A stretch of 64,000 nucleotides of DNA, from the NCBI RefSeq assembly GCF_049059935.1, contig NZ_JBMGQR010000007.1:1-64000 (forward strand), given 5' to 3'. The first letter of the stretch is position 1. Every line of letters starts with the position of its first letter. The notes beneath the pieces are model-generated. The model did no database searches. It was given only the letters and a program-made list of their open reading frames with translations, and was not told the origin of the DNA. Positions 6,454 through 17,630 of the stretch are shown here, in pieces. The translations under genes were made by a program, and so were the position numbers. Source of the stretch: JAURVT01 sp049059935. Lineage in GTDB: Bacteria > Actinomycetota > Actinomycetes > Propionibacteriales > Nocardioidaceae.

Positions 6454-7750
6454 GGCCCCACCGTACCGAGGCGGCGTCGGCGTCGGTGTCGTCGGCCCGG
6501 CTGACGCGCACCGTGCCGATGCGGTTGCGGCGTCCCGACGGCGACTCGGCCTCGAAGACGAGGCCGGCGATCTCGACGGTGCTGCCCGGGATGGGCACCT
6601 TGCCGAGGTACTTGGCCATCAGCCCGCCGACGGAGTCGACGTCGTCGTCGTGCACCGCGACCCCGACCACCTCCTCGAGGTCGTCGACGTCGAACCGGGC
6701 GCTGAGACGGACGCTGCCGCCCGACAGCCGCTCGACGTCGTCGGGCGGGGCGTCGTACTCGTCGGTGATCTCGCCGACGATCTCCTCCAGGACGTCCTCG
6801 ATCGTCACCAGGCCGGCGGTGCCGCCGTACTCGTCGATGACCACGGCGACGTGCATGCGCTGGGCCTGCATCTCGCGGAGCAGCGCGTCGACGGGCTTGG
6901 AGTCGGGCACGTAGAAGCACGGACGCATGTAGGCCTCGACGCGCTCGGTGGTCTCGGACTCGTGGTTGTCGAAGACGCGCTTGGTGACGTCCTTGAGGTA
7001 GACCATGCCCACGATGTCGTCGAGGTTCTCGCCGGTGACCGGGATGCGGGAGTAGCCGCTGCGCAGCGCGAGCGACATCGCCTGGCGCAGCGTCTTGTGG
7101 TGCTCGACGAACACCATGTCGGTGCGCGGCACCATCACCTCGCGGACGCTGGTGTCGCCGAGCTCGAAGACCGAGTGGATCATCCGGCTCTCCCCGGACT
7201 CGATCAGCATGCTCGCCTCGGCACGGTCGACCAGCTCGCGCAGCTCGGCCTCGGACGCGAACGGTCCCTCCCGCAGGCCCTTGCCGGGCGTCAGCGCGTT
7301 GCCGAGCAGGATCAGCAGCCGCGGGACCGGCCCGAGCACGCGCGTCGCGGCCGCGACCGGGCCGGCCGAGAGCAGCGCGATGCGCTCGGAGTTCTGGAGC
7401 CCGAGGGTGCGGGGGCCGACACCGATGGCCACGTAGGAGACGACGACCATGATCCCGGCCGCGACGAGCACCCGCGCCCAGGTGTCCTCCACGAAGCCGG
7501 CGACGACGAACGCGACCAGGACCACCGAGGTGGTCTCGGCGACCATGCGCAGCAGCAGGACCGTGTTGATGTAGGGCGCCGGGTCGTCGAGCACCTGGCG
7601 CAGACGGGCCGCTCCCCCGCGTCCCTCGGCGGCGAGCTCGTCGGCGCGGGCCTTGGAGAACGCCGACAGCGCCGCGTCCGCGCTGGCCAGCAGGCCGGCG
7701 GCGAAGGCCAGCACGATGGCCGTGCCGGCCAGCCAGACGTCGCCGGACAT
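6428..7750 (-). CDS. CNNM/CorC-family transporter-associated protein with CBS domains
   Basis: A 440-residue integral membrane protein: an N-terminal CNNM (DUF21) domain with about three or four membrane helices, a CBS pair from about residue 200 (REVMVPRTDMVFVE and VDALLREMQAQRMHVAVVIDEYGGTAGLVTIEDVLEEIVGEI), and a C-terminal CorC_HlyC domain (DDLEEVVGVAV ... GGLMAKYLGKVP). Members of this family are implicated in Mg2+ or Co2+ efflux or its control; the older name hemolysin is misleading. The ATG at 7750 overlaps the ybeY stop by one base (TGATG), which favours it over upstream starts. The 3' end overlaps the cdd-like gene. Confidence 0.92.
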   Translation of the reverse strand: MSGDVWLAGTAIVLAFAAGLLASADAALSAFSKARADELAAEGRGGAARLRQVLDDPAPYINTVLLLRMVAETTSVVLVAFVVAGFVEDTWARVLVAAGIMVVVSYVAIGVGPRTLGLQNSERIALLSAGPVAAATRVLGPVPRLLILLGNALTPGKGLREGPFASEAELRELVDRAEASMLIESGESRMIHSVFELGDTSVREVMVPRTDMVFVEHHKTLRQAMSLALRSGYSRIPVTGENLDDIVGMVYLKDVTKRVFDNHESETTERVEAYMRPCFYVPDSKPVDALLREMQAQRMHVAVVIDEYGGTAGLVTIEDVLEEIVGEITDEYDAPPDDVERLSGGSVRLSARFDVDDLEEVVGVAVHDDDVDSVGGLMAKYLGKVPIPGSTVEIAGLVFEAESPSGRRNRIGTVRVSRADDTDADAASVRWGHVAADRQS

Positions 7751-8209
7751 CAGGAGCTCGCGGCCTCGACGTCCCCGCCCTCGCGGGCGACCTGCCACTC
7801 GCCGAGCAGCCGGTCCTGCAGGCCGAACATCTCGCGGTGCTCCTCGGGCTCGGCGTGGTCGTAGCCCAGGAGGTGCAGGATGCCGTGCACGGTGAGCAGC
7901 CTGATCTCGTCGATCGTCTCGCGCCCGAGCCCGGGAGCCTGCTGCTCGGCCACCTGCGGGCACAAGGCGATGTCGCCGAGGTAGCCCTCGGGCGCCTCGG
8001 CGTCGTCACGGCCCGGGCTGAGCTCGTCCATCGGGAACGACAGCACGTCGGTGGGGCCCTGCTTGCCCATCCACTGCTCGTTGAGCACCGTGATGGTGTC
8101 GGGCTCCACCAGGCGCAGGCACAGCTCGGTGGCCGGGTGCAGCCGCATGCGCCGCATGGTGAAGCGGCACAGGCGGGTCAGCTCCTCGACGTCGACCTGC
8201 GCACCGGAC

Positions 8210-8232
<23 letters not shown>
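7750..8232 (-). CDS. ybeY: Endoribonuclease YbeY (rRNA maturation)
   Basis: A 160-residue metal-dependent RNase of the UPF0054 family, acting in 16S rRNA 3'-end maturation and ribosome quality control. The diagnostic zinc motif HGILHLLGYDH (H3xH5xH) is present near residue 115, and the N-terminal VNEQWMGKQGPTDVLSFPM block is typical. It overlaps phoH by 23 bases upstream and corC by one base downstream. The phoH-ybeY pairing is widespread and fits a joint role in RNA processing. Confidence 0.95.
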
Positions 8233-9196
<964 letters not shown>

Positions 9197-9332
9197 CGGC
9201 ACCCCGAGGGGCTGTGCTCCTGTCGCGTCGGTACTGGTTCGTCCCCATCGTACGCGGGGCCGTCCGGCGCGGGTACCGACTTCTCCTGCATCTGGTGGTG
9301 CCCGTGGCACACGGACGGTGGATGATGCGTGC

Positions 9333-10511
9333 ATGGACGCGTCGGGGGGGCGCCGCGGGACGTCGGGCCCGGGGTCGCAGGAGTGGCAGCGCTGGCTGCT
9401 GCGCGCGCAGTCCGGCGACGGCGCCGCGGCGGCCGTCCACGCCCGTCGCACGCTCGACCGCGTGGCCGACGCGACGGACGCCGACCCCGAGGACGCGTGC
9501 TGGGCGCTGTACCTCGCGGTCGTGGCCGCGATCGAGACGAGCGACCTGCGCGAGGCGCACCGGGCGGTCCGTGAGCTGATCATCGCCGCCGACTCCGCCG
9601 GCGAGGCATGCCCGGCGTGGCGCTGCCTGGCCGAGGCGCTGCGGGCCCTGGCCGGCGCCACGGCCCGCGACACCGCGGTCGCCTACGACCTGGCGATCGA
9701 CGCGAGCCTGCGCTGCGAGGACCAGCTCGCCGACCGTCGGCACGACCTGCCGCCGCACCACCGCTTCCTGCTGGGCCACACCGGCGTGGCCCTGGCGGCC
9801 TGCTGGGTCGAGCTGGGCGTCCACGACCTCGCCGAGCGCTGGATCGACCGCGTCGACGTGCTCGCCTCGCACGACCCGATGCGCTACCTCGAGGCCACCG
9901 CCACCCGTCTGCTGGGCGAGCTGCTGGTGCAGGAGGGCTGCGTCTCGCGGCTGCAGGGCGACGACGAGATGGCGCGCTCGCACTTCTCGCGGTGCATCGA
10001 GACCTTCGGCGCGGTGCGCGACATGCTGCCGCGCGACCGCCGCTACGCCAGCTACCGCGAGCGCGCCGAGGTCAGCATGAGCGCCCTGGCGATGGCGAGC
10101 GGACGGCGTCGCGCCGCCGACCGTCAGCTGCTGGAGGACCACGTCGGGCTGCGCACACGTCGCGAGAACCGCTGGTCGGTCTCGTTCGCGCACGCGGGTC
10201 TGGCGATCGCCGCGGACCAGGAGGGCGACCTCGAGGCCGCCGGCCGTCACACCGCCGAGGCCGTCGGCGAGCAGGCGGGTGTGCCGATGAGCCCGATGGC
10301 GGTGTTCCTGCTCACCGAGCACGCCGCGGCGGCCACCCGGCTCTCACCGGCGACCCCGGCCACCACCGCCCAGTCGATGGTGATCGACACCTTCGTGGCC
10401 GAGTGGAGCAACCGCCGCGAGACCCGTCTGCGCGCCGGCCGCCGCCGCGAGCAGCGCGCCCGCGAGCTCCGCGTCAAGGCCGTCGACGGCCCCGACGGTC
10501 ACCGAGAATGA
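9333..10511 (+). CDS. Helical-repeat protein of unknown function
   Basis: I do not recognise this 392-residue protein. It is soluble, with no signal peptide or membrane segment, and nearly all helical: alternating Ala/Leu-rich helices of about 30-35 residues (for example DPMRYLEATATRLLGELLVQ and RYASYRERAEVSMSALAMAS) suggest a TPR-like solenoid. The C-terminus is strongly basic (RRREQRARELR). The ATG at 9333 is preferred over that at 9318 because a GATGAT -10-like box sits six bases in front of it. It is divergent from phoH, and its 3' end overlaps the convergent dnaJ by 13 bases. Confidence 0.65.
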   Translation: MDASGGRRGTSGPGSQEWQRWLLRAQSGDGAAAAVHARRTLDRVADATDADPEDACWALYLAVVAAIETSDLREAHRAVRELIIAADSAGEACPAWRCLAEALRALAGATARDTAVAYDLAIDASLRCEDQLADRRHDLPPHHRFLLGHTGVALAACWVELGVHDLAERWIDRVDVLASHDPMRYLEATATRLLGELLVQEGCVSRLQGDDEMARSHFSRCIETFGAVRDMLPRDRRYASYRERAEVSMSALAMASGRRRAADRQLLEDHVGLRTRRENRWSVSFAHAGLAIAADQEGDLEAAGRHTAEAVGEQAGVPMSPMAVFLLTEHAAAATRLSPATPATTAQSMVIDTFVAEWSNRRETRLRAGRRREQRARELRVKAVDGPDGHRE

Positions 10512-11647
10512 AAGGCGTCGCGGAGGCGCCCGAAGACGCCCTTGTGGGGTGAGCTGAACTCGCCGGCGACGCGGTCCTCGCCGCGCATCTCGGCGAGCTG
10601 CTCGAGCAGGGTGCGCTGGGCGTCGTCGAGGCGCTCGGGGGTCTGGACAACGACGCGCACGCGCAGGTCGCCGCGGCCGCCGCTGCGCAGGCGCGGCACG
10701 CCGCGTCCACGCACCACCATCTGCTCGCCCGACTGGGTGCCGGCGGCGACGTCGAGCGGGATCGTGGCCTCGACGTCCTCGGCGCCGGTGTCGGCCTCGA
10801 GGGTGGGCAGGTCGATCCGGGTGCCGAGCGCCGCGGCCGTCATGGGCAGCGACACGTCGCAGAGCAGGTCGTCGCCGTCGCGGGTGAACAGCGCGTGGCG
10901 GGCCACCTCGACCTCGACGTACAGGTCGCCGGGAGGACCGCCGCCGGGGCCGACCTCGCCCTCGCCGGCGAGCTGCACCCGGGTGCCGTCGTCGACGCCG
11001 GCGGGGATCTTGACCGACAGGGTGCGGCGCGAGCGGACGCGGCCGTCGCCGGAGCACTCCTGGCACGGGTTGGGGATGACGCTGCCGTAGCCCTGGCAGG
11101 TGGGGCACGGGCGGGCCGTGCGGATGTCGCCGAGGAACGAGCGCTGCACGTGCTGGACCTCGCCGCGGCCCTGGCAGGTGCCGCAGGTGACGGGCTGCGA
11201 GCCCTCGCGGGCACCGCTGCCCTCGCAGGTGCTGCAGAGGACGGCGGTGTGCACCGTGAGGTCGCGGGCGACGCCGAACGCCGCTTCGGACAGCTCGATG
11301 CTCAGCCGGATCAGGGCGTCCTGGCCCCGGCGGCTGCGGGTGCGCGGGCCCCGCTGGTTGCCGCCCTGGCCGAAGAAGGCGTCCATGATGTCGTTGAAGT
11401 TGAAGCCCTGGCCGGCGCCGGCGTACCCGCCGCCGCCGAACGGGTCGCCACCGCGGTCGTACATGGCGCGCTTCTCGGGGTCGGCGAGCACCTCGTACGC
11501 CATGCCGACGGCCTTGAACTGGTCCGGGTCGGCGTCGGGGTTGACGTCGGGGTGGAGGGTGCGCGCCTTGCGGCGGTAGGCCTTCTTGATCTCCTCGGGC
11601 GTGGCCTCGCGGCCGACCCCGAGCAGCTCGTAGTAGTCCTGCGTCAT
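10499..11647 (-). CDS. dnaJ: Molecular chaperone DnaJ (DnaJ2 type)
   Basis: A 382-residue type I J-protein, co-chaperone of DnaK. In order: a J domain with the HPD motif (about residues 32-34), a Gly-rich linker with GGDPFGGGG, the zinc region with four CxxCxGxG-like repeats (CSTCEGSG, CGTCQGRG, CPTCQGYG, CQECSGDG), and the C-terminal substrate-binding beta domains. Actinobacteria usually have two dnaJ genes; the one next to hrcA, as here, is conventionally dnaJ2. It follows hrcA by 46 bases and is probably transcribed from the CIRCE-controlled promoter upstream of it. Confidence 0.96.
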   Translation of the reverse strand: MTQDYYELLGVGREATPEEIKKAYRRKARTLHPDVNPDADPDQFKAVGMAYEVLADPEKRAMYDRGGDPFGGGGYAGAGQGFNFNDIMDAFFGQGGNQRGPRTRSRRGQDALIRLSIELSEAAFGVARDLTVHTAVLCSTCEGSGAREGSQPVTCGTCQGRGEVQHVQRSFLGDIRTARPCPTCQGYGSVIPNPCQECSGDGRVRSRRTLSVKIPAGVDDGTRVQLAGEGEVGPGGGPPGDLYVEVEVARHALFTRDGDDLLCDVSLPMTAAALGTRIDLPTLEADTGAEDVEATIPLDVAAGTQSGEQMVVRGRGVPRLRSGGRGDLRVRVVVQTPERLDDAQRTLLEQLAEMRGEDRVAGEFSSPHKGVFGRLRDAFHSR

Positions 11648-11693
11648 GCCTGCGCTCTCGTGAGGGGGTGGAGGAGGGTGGTCGAGGGTGTGG

Positions 11694-12716
11694 TCACGAC
11701 GTGCTCAGCGTGTGACCGACGTAGCGGGCGACGGCGCGCACGGCGGCCATCGTCCCGGGGTAGTCCATGCGGGTGGGCCCGACGACGCCCAGGGTGGCGA
11801 GGGACTCGCCGGGCGCGCCGTAGCCGCTCGCGACCACCGAGGTGGTGGAGAGGTCGTGGTAGGGCACCTCGCTGCCGATGCGCACCGTCAGCAGGCTGGG
11901 CGACGACGCCTCGCCGAGCAGCTTCAGCAGCACGACGTGCTCCTCGAGGGCCTCGAGCACCGGGCGGATCGCGGTGTCGAAGTCGGAGCCGAAGCGCGCG
12001 AGGTTGGCGGTGCCGCCGACGGCGACGCGCTCGTCGGACTTCTCGTCCGAGAACGCCTCGGCCAGCGTGGTGACGACCGCGGTGACGACGGGACGGTCCT
12101 CGTGGCTGAAGGTCCCGATCAGCTCGGCCAGCCCGACGGCGGCGTCGCTGAGCTTCTGGCCGACGCACAGGGTGGCGACGCGCGAGCGCAGCTCGGCGAC
12201 GAGCTGCTCGGACGGCGGGGTGCCGAGGTCGACGACGCGCTGGTCGACGCGGCCGCTGCTGGAGATGAGGACGAGCAGCAGGCGGGCGCCGTCGAGCGGG
12301 ACGAGCTCGACGTGGCGGACGGTGGAGCGCGTCAGGCTCGGGTACTGCACGATCGCCACCTGGTGGGTGAGCTGCGCGAGCATCCGGACGCTGCGCTGCA
12401 CGACGTCGTCGACGTCGACGGCGCCCTCGAGGAACGTCTCGATCGCGCGGCGCTCGGCGCCCGAGAGCGCGCGCACGGTGGCGAGGCGGTCGACGAACAG
12501 GCGGTAGCCCTTGTCGGTGGGGATGCGGCCGGCGCTCGTGTGCGGCTGCGTGATGAAGCCGTCCTCCTCGAGCGCGGCCATGTCGTTGCGCACCGTGGCC
12601 GACGACACGCCCAGCTGGTGGCGCTCGACCAGGGCGCGGGAGCCGACGGGCTCCTGCGTCGCGACGTAGTCCTCGACGATCGCCCGGAGGACCGAGAGCT
12701 TGCGTTCGTCCAACAT
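11694..12716 (-). CDS. hrcA: Heat-inducible transcription repressor HrcA
   Basis: HrcA represses heat-shock genes by binding CIRCE. The 340-residue protein has the N-terminal winged helix (MLDERKLSVLRAIVEDYVATQEPVGSRAL, SSATVRNDMAALEEDGFI, HTSAGRIPTDKGYRLFVD) and the GAF-like C-terminal domain ending in GVVGPTRMDYPGTMAAV. The ATG at 12716 carries the family N-terminus and has GGAG directly in front; longer frames into the control region are not real. A CIRCE lies 58 bases upstream, so the gene is very probably autoregulated together with dnaJ. Confidence 0.97.
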   Translation of the reverse strand: MLDERKLSVLRAIVEDYVATQEPVGSRALVERHQLGVSSATVRNDMAALEEDGFITQPHTSAGRIPTDKGYRLFVDRLATVRALSGAERRAIETFLEGAVDVDDVVQRSVRMLAQLTHQVAIVQYPSLTRSTVRHVELVPLDGARLLLVLISSSGRVDQRVVDLGTPPSEQLVAELRSRVATLCVGQKLSDAAVGLAELIGTFSHEDRPVVTAVVTTLAEAFSDEKSDERVAVGGTANLARFGSDFDTAIRPVLEALEEHVVLLKLLGEASSPSLLTVRIGSEVPYHDLSTTSVVASGYGAPGESLATLGVVGPTRMDYPGTMAAVRAVARYVGHTLSTS

Positions 12717-12773
12717 CTCCGGCTCCCTCCGTGTGGTGCGGGCCCTGCGGCACGGCGGACCGCGACCCCGGGG

Positions 12774-12800
12774 TTGGCACTCGAAATGCCAGAGTGCCAG
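12774..12800. promoter_or_regulatory. CIRCE element (HrcA operator)
   Basis: TTGGCACTC, a 9-base spacer and GAGTGCCAG match the CIRCE consensus TTAGCACTC-N9-GAGTGCTAA at all but three or four positions. On the minus strand a TAGACT -10-like box (12804-12799) overlaps its upstream edge, so bound HrcA would block hrcA-dnaJ transcription. The divergent gene starts only 11 bases away at 12811, so its promoter must overlap the element as well. Confidence 0.92.
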
Positions 12801-12810
12801 TCTAGCGAGC

Positions 12811-13530
12811 GTGACCGGAGGCGCGAAATGGACACGGCTCGCCGCGGGCGTACACGTCGGTGAGCTGGAGCGGGCCACGCTGCTCGCGGTCGTGGGCACC
12901 GAGGGCGTGCTGGTGCACGGTCCCGCGGAACCCGGCGACCTCGTCGGCCTGGTCGACGAGGGGGGCGTCCCGGTCGGTGTCGACCGCGTCACGTGGGCCA
13001 CCCGTCCCGGTCTCGGTGCGCCCCTGCTGGTGCAGGAGGACGACCCGGTGGCGGGCGAGGCGGCACGGGTCGTCGCGTCCGTGTTCGCCGTCGACCTCGG
13101 TGGCGTCTACGTCGAGGCGGTGCACCCCGGACGGGGCGCCACCGGTGCCGACCTCGTCGTGTCGGTGCCGCTGGCCGACGTCGTCGCGACCGGCGACCTC
13201 GTCCGCAACCCCGGCCCTCCCGGCTACGGCGCGGACTGCTGGCCGCTGGAGTACCCGGCGACGCTCGACATGGTGCTCGGCGCGATGACGGCGCGGACGG
13301 TGGTCGTCCCCGGCCGCGGACCCGTCGTCGACCGCGAGTTCGTGGAGGACCAGCGCCAGGAGGCGCTCGCCGTGGCCGAGCAGGTCGACGTCCTCGCGTC
13401 GCGCCGCGTCGACCCCGCCGACGCCTACGCGCAGGGCACGTGGCCGTACGCCGAGGCCGAGCTCGAGCAGGCGCTCCCCCGCGCGCTCGCGCAGTGGGTG
13501 CCGCGCCCGCCCGCGACGCACTCGCACTGA
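12811..13530 (+). CDS. MBL-fold-like protein without the metal-binding motif
   Basis: A 239-residue protein resembling a metallo-beta-lactamase-fold hydrolase: an N-terminal strand pattern (WTRLAAGVHVGELERATLLAVVGTEGVLVH), and the late block RTVVVPGRGPVVDREFVEDQRQEALAVAEQV, which mirrors the VPGHGPV end of MBL hydrolases with His replaced by Arg. The HxHxDH motif is absent, so normal metal catalysis is unlikely. GTG at 12811 is chosen because a CAGTCT -10-like box lies seven bases before it and longer frames would run through CIRCE and into hrcA. Its promoter region is shared with hrcA, so heat-shock control is possible. Confidence 0.55.
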   Translation: MTGGAKWTRLAAGVHVGELERATLLAVVGTEGVLVHGPAEPGDLVGLVDEGGVPVGVDRVTWATRPGLGAPLLVQEDDPVAGEAARVVASVFAVDLGGVYVEAVHPGRGATGADLVVSVPLADVVATGDLVRNPGPPGYGADCWPLEYPATLDMVLGAMTARTVVVPGRGPVVDREFVEDQRQEALAVAEQVDVLASRRVDPADAYAQGTWPYAEAELEQALPRALAQWVPRPPATHSH

Positions 13531-13567
13531 CGGTGTGTCGCCGCCGGGCTCTGGCGAGCCCGCGCCG

Positions 13568-13573
13568 TACCGT
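13568..13573 (+). promoter_or_regulatory. -10 box TACCGT, leaderless start
   Basis: TACCGT is followed by six bases and then the GTG at 13580, so transcription would start on the start codon. It lies 37 bases after the MBL-like gene. Confidence 0.55.
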
Positions 13574-13579
13574 CGTCCG

Positions 13580-14425
13580 GTGAGCCACGACCGCTACGGA
13601 ACCGACGTCCTCGCCGGCGACTGGAACGCCCCCAAGGGCGGGCGCGCCCAGCGTCAGGAGGCTTCCCGCGACCTCGTGGTCGAGGAGGTCACCACCGACT
13701 TCTGCGGCGCGGTCGTGCGCACCGACCGCGACCTCGACACCGTCGAGCTCGAGGACCGCAGGGGCCGCCGCCGCACGTTCCCGCTCGGGCCCGGGTTCCT
13801 GCTGGAGGGGCGCCCCGTCGTCCTGCACGCGCCCGTCCCCAAGGGCCCCTCGGCGCCCACCCGCACGGCGTCGGGCTCGGTGGCCGTCGCCGGCGCCCGC
13901 GCCCGGGTGGCGCGCGCGAGCCGCATCTACGTCGAGGGTCGCCACGACGCCGAGCTGGTCGAGAAGGTGTGGGGCGACGACCTGCGGATCGAGGGCGTGG
14001 CGGTGGAGTACCTCGAGGGCGTCGACGACCTCGGCGACCACCTGAACGCGTTCGGGCCCGCCCCCGGCCGCCACGTGGGCGTGTTGGTCGACCACCTCGT
14101 GCGGGGGTCCAAGGAGAGCCGCATCGCCGCGTCGGTGATGCGCGGGCCGCACGGCAAGCACGTCAAGATCGTCGGCCACCCCTACGTGGACGTGTGGCAG
14201 GCGGTGAAGCCCGATCGCCTCGGCATGACGGCGTGGCCGGTCATCCCGCGCTCGGTGCCGTGGAAGCACGGCGTCTGCCAGGCCCTCGGCTGGCCCCACC
14301 GCGACCAAGCCGACATCGCCCGCGCGTGGAAGCGGATCCTCGGCACCGTGACGTCCTACGCCGACCTCGAGCCCGCCCTGCTGGGACGTGTCGAGGAGCT
14401 CATCGACTTCGTCACCGTCGACTGA
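13580..14425 (+). CDS. DUF3097 family protein
   Basis: A 281-residue actinobacterial protein of the DUF3097 family. The first 90 residues form a beta-rich domain (LVVEEVTTDFCGAVVRTDRDLDTVELEDRRG). The rest has the TOPRIM-like start SRIYVEGRHDAELVEKVWGDDLR, followed by acidic GVLVDHLVRGSKES and VKIVGHPYVDVWQAVKPDRLG, suggesting a nucleic-acid-related metal site. No function is established. The GTG start at 13580 is supported by the -10 box six bases before it. The gene ends 16 bases from the convergent hemW. Confidence 0.88.
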   Translation: MSHDRYGTDVLAGDWNAPKGGRAQRQEASRDLVVEEVTTDFCGAVVRTDRDLDTVELEDRRGRRRTFPLGPGFLLEGRPVVLHAPVPKGPSAPTRTASGSVAVAGARARVARASRIYVEGRHDAELVEKVWGDDLRIEGVAVEYLEGVDDLGDHLNAFGPAPGRHVGVLVDHLVRGSKESRIAASVMRGPHGKHVKIVGHPYVDVWQAVKPDRLGMTAWPVIPRSVPWKHGVCQALGWPHRDQADIARAWKRILGTVTSYADLEPALLGRVEELIDFVTVD

Positions 14426-14440
14426 GCTGCGCCGGCCCCT

Positions 14441-15652
14441 CTAGGGCAGCAGGCGCCGGACGACGGCGTCGGCGAGCAGGCGTCCGCGGCGGGTGAGGAC
14501 GAGAGTGTCGGCGGAGACGTCGACGAGGCCCTCGTCCACCAGGCCGGGGACGGCGGCGCGGCCGTCGGCGTCGACAGCATCGAGCCGGAGCCCGTCGCGC
14601 AGGCGCGAGCGCAGCAGGACGTCCTCGACGTGACGGGTGTCGGCGTCCAGCGCCTCGTGGGCGTGCGCCGGGCTGAGCCCGGACGCGAGCCGCTGCGCGT
14701 AGGCGGCGGGGTGCTTGACGTTCCACCAGCGGGTGCCGCCGACGTGCGAGTGCGCCCCGGGCCCGAAGCCCCACCAGTGGTCGCCGCGCCAGTACAGCTC
14801 GTTGTGGCGGCAGCGGGCCGCGTCGTCGCGCGCCCAGTTGGACAGCTCGTACCATCCGAACCCGGCCGCGCCGAGGAGGTCGTCGGCGAGCTCGTAGGCG
14901 TCGGCCATCTGGTCGTCGTCGGGCACCGGCACCTCGCCGCGGGCGACGCGGCGGGCCAGCGCGGTGCCGTCCTCGACGATGAGCGCGTAGGCGCTGACGT
15001 GGTCGGGCGCGCACGCGAGCGCCGACTCCAGCGAGGCGCGCCAGTCGTCCAGGGACTCCCCGGGCGTGCCGTAGATCAGGTCGAGGCTGACCTGCTCGAA
15101 CCCCGCCTCGCGGGCCCAGCGGACGGCCTGGGGCACGCGCTCGGGGTCGTGGGTGCGGTCGAGCGTGGCCAGCACGTGCGGCACGGCGGACTGCATGCCG
15201 AAGGAGATCCGGGTGAACCCGCCCTCGCGCAGCCGGGCCAGCGACGCGGGGTCGACGCTGTCGGGGTTGGCCTCGGTGGTGACCTCGGCGCCGGGCGCGA
15301 GGCCGAACGCGTCGTCGACCGCCGCCAGGACCGAGACGAGGTCGTCCGCGGCGAGCAGCGTGGGCGTCCCGCCGCCGACGAAGACGGTCTCCACGCGCGG
15401 CGCCCGGTCGCCGAGCACGCGACCGGCGAGGGCCACCTCGTCACGGACGGTCGACGCGTACGTCGTGCGCGACGCGCCCGGTCCCAGCTCGTCGGCGGTG
15501 TAGGTGTTGAAGTCGCAGTACCCGCAGCGCACCCGGCAGAACGGCACGTGCACGTAGACGCCGAACGGCCGGCTGCCGAGCTCGTCGAGCGCGGACGTCG
15601 GGAGCGTCCCGTCAGCGGGCAGCGGCTCGCCCGCGGGCAGGACGGAGGGCAT
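14441..15652 (-). CDS. hemW: Radical SAM haem chaperone HemW
   Basis: HemW is a radical-SAM protein that binds haem and delivers it to target proteins; it is often misnamed coproporphyrinogen III oxidase. The 403-residue protein has the 4Fe-4S motif CRVRCGYC followed by DF rather than the extra Cys of true HemN, plus FVGGGTPTLL, TTEANPDSV, RISFGMQS and LIYGTPGES in the radical-SAM barrel, and the C-terminal HemN_C region (WWGFGPGAHSHVGG). It starts 33 bases after the acyl-CoA ligase stop on the same strand and may be read from the ligase promoter. Confidence 0.94.
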   Translation of the reverse strand: MPSVLPAGEPLPADGTLPTSALDELGSRPFGVYVHVPFCRVRCGYCDFNTYTADELGPGASRTTYASTVRDEVALAGRVLGDRAPRVETVFVGGGTPTLLAADDLVSVLAAVDDAFGLAPGAEVTTEANPDSVDPASLARLREGGFTRISFGMQSAVPHVLATLDRTHDPERVPQAVRWAREAGFEQVSLDLIYGTPGESLDDWRASLESALACAPDHVSAYALIVEDGTALARRVARGEVPVPDDDQMADAYELADDLLGAAGFGWYELSNWARDDAARCRHNELYWRGDHWWGFGPGAHSHVGGTRWWNVKHPAAYAQRLASGLSPAHAHEALDADTRHVEDVLLRSRLRDGLRLDAVDADGRAAVPGLVDEGLVDVSADTLVLTRRGRLLADAVVRRLLP

Positions 15653-15684
15653 GCCCCCAGTGTGTCACCGGGGGCACGCCGCTC

Positions 15685-17526
<1,842 letters not shown>

Positions 17527-17578
17527 GACGGCGGTACCTCACGTCGTAGCAGGGGTGTGACCGGAAGTGGTGAGGGTC

Positions 17579-17608
17579 ACGTTAGTGGACGAAGGCTACC
17601 GGGCGGTA
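17579..17608 (-). promoter_or_regulatory. Acyl-CoA ligase promoter with TACCGnnCGGTA operator
   Basis: On the minus strand the palindrome TACCGCCCGGTA (17608-17597) is followed after 12 bases by a TAACGT -10 box (17584-17579). The TTACCG that begins the site could also serve as -35. The symporter promoter at 35 kb has TACCGACCGGTA 11 bases before an identical TAACGT. The half-site resembles operators of TetR-type fatty-acid regulators (FadR-like, ACCGnnCGGT). Binding would cover the promoter, so repression is the likely mode; the regulator is not in this window. Confidence 0.7.
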
Positions 17609-17609
17609 A

Positions 17610-17623
17610 GGGTGACGTCACCC
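17610..17623. repeat. Perfect 14-bp palindrome GGGTGACGTCACCC
   Basis: A perfect palindrome between the stop of the MFS gene and the ligase promoter, one base from the TACCGnnCGGTA site. It could be a second operator or the stem of a weak terminator for the MFS gene; there is no T-tract. Confidence 0.5.
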
Positions 17624-17630
17624 GAAGCGC

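Noticed and set aside
14426..14440. Terminator between DUF3097 and hemW
   Set aside because: The gap is 15 bases and only a weak GCCC/GGGC pair is present.
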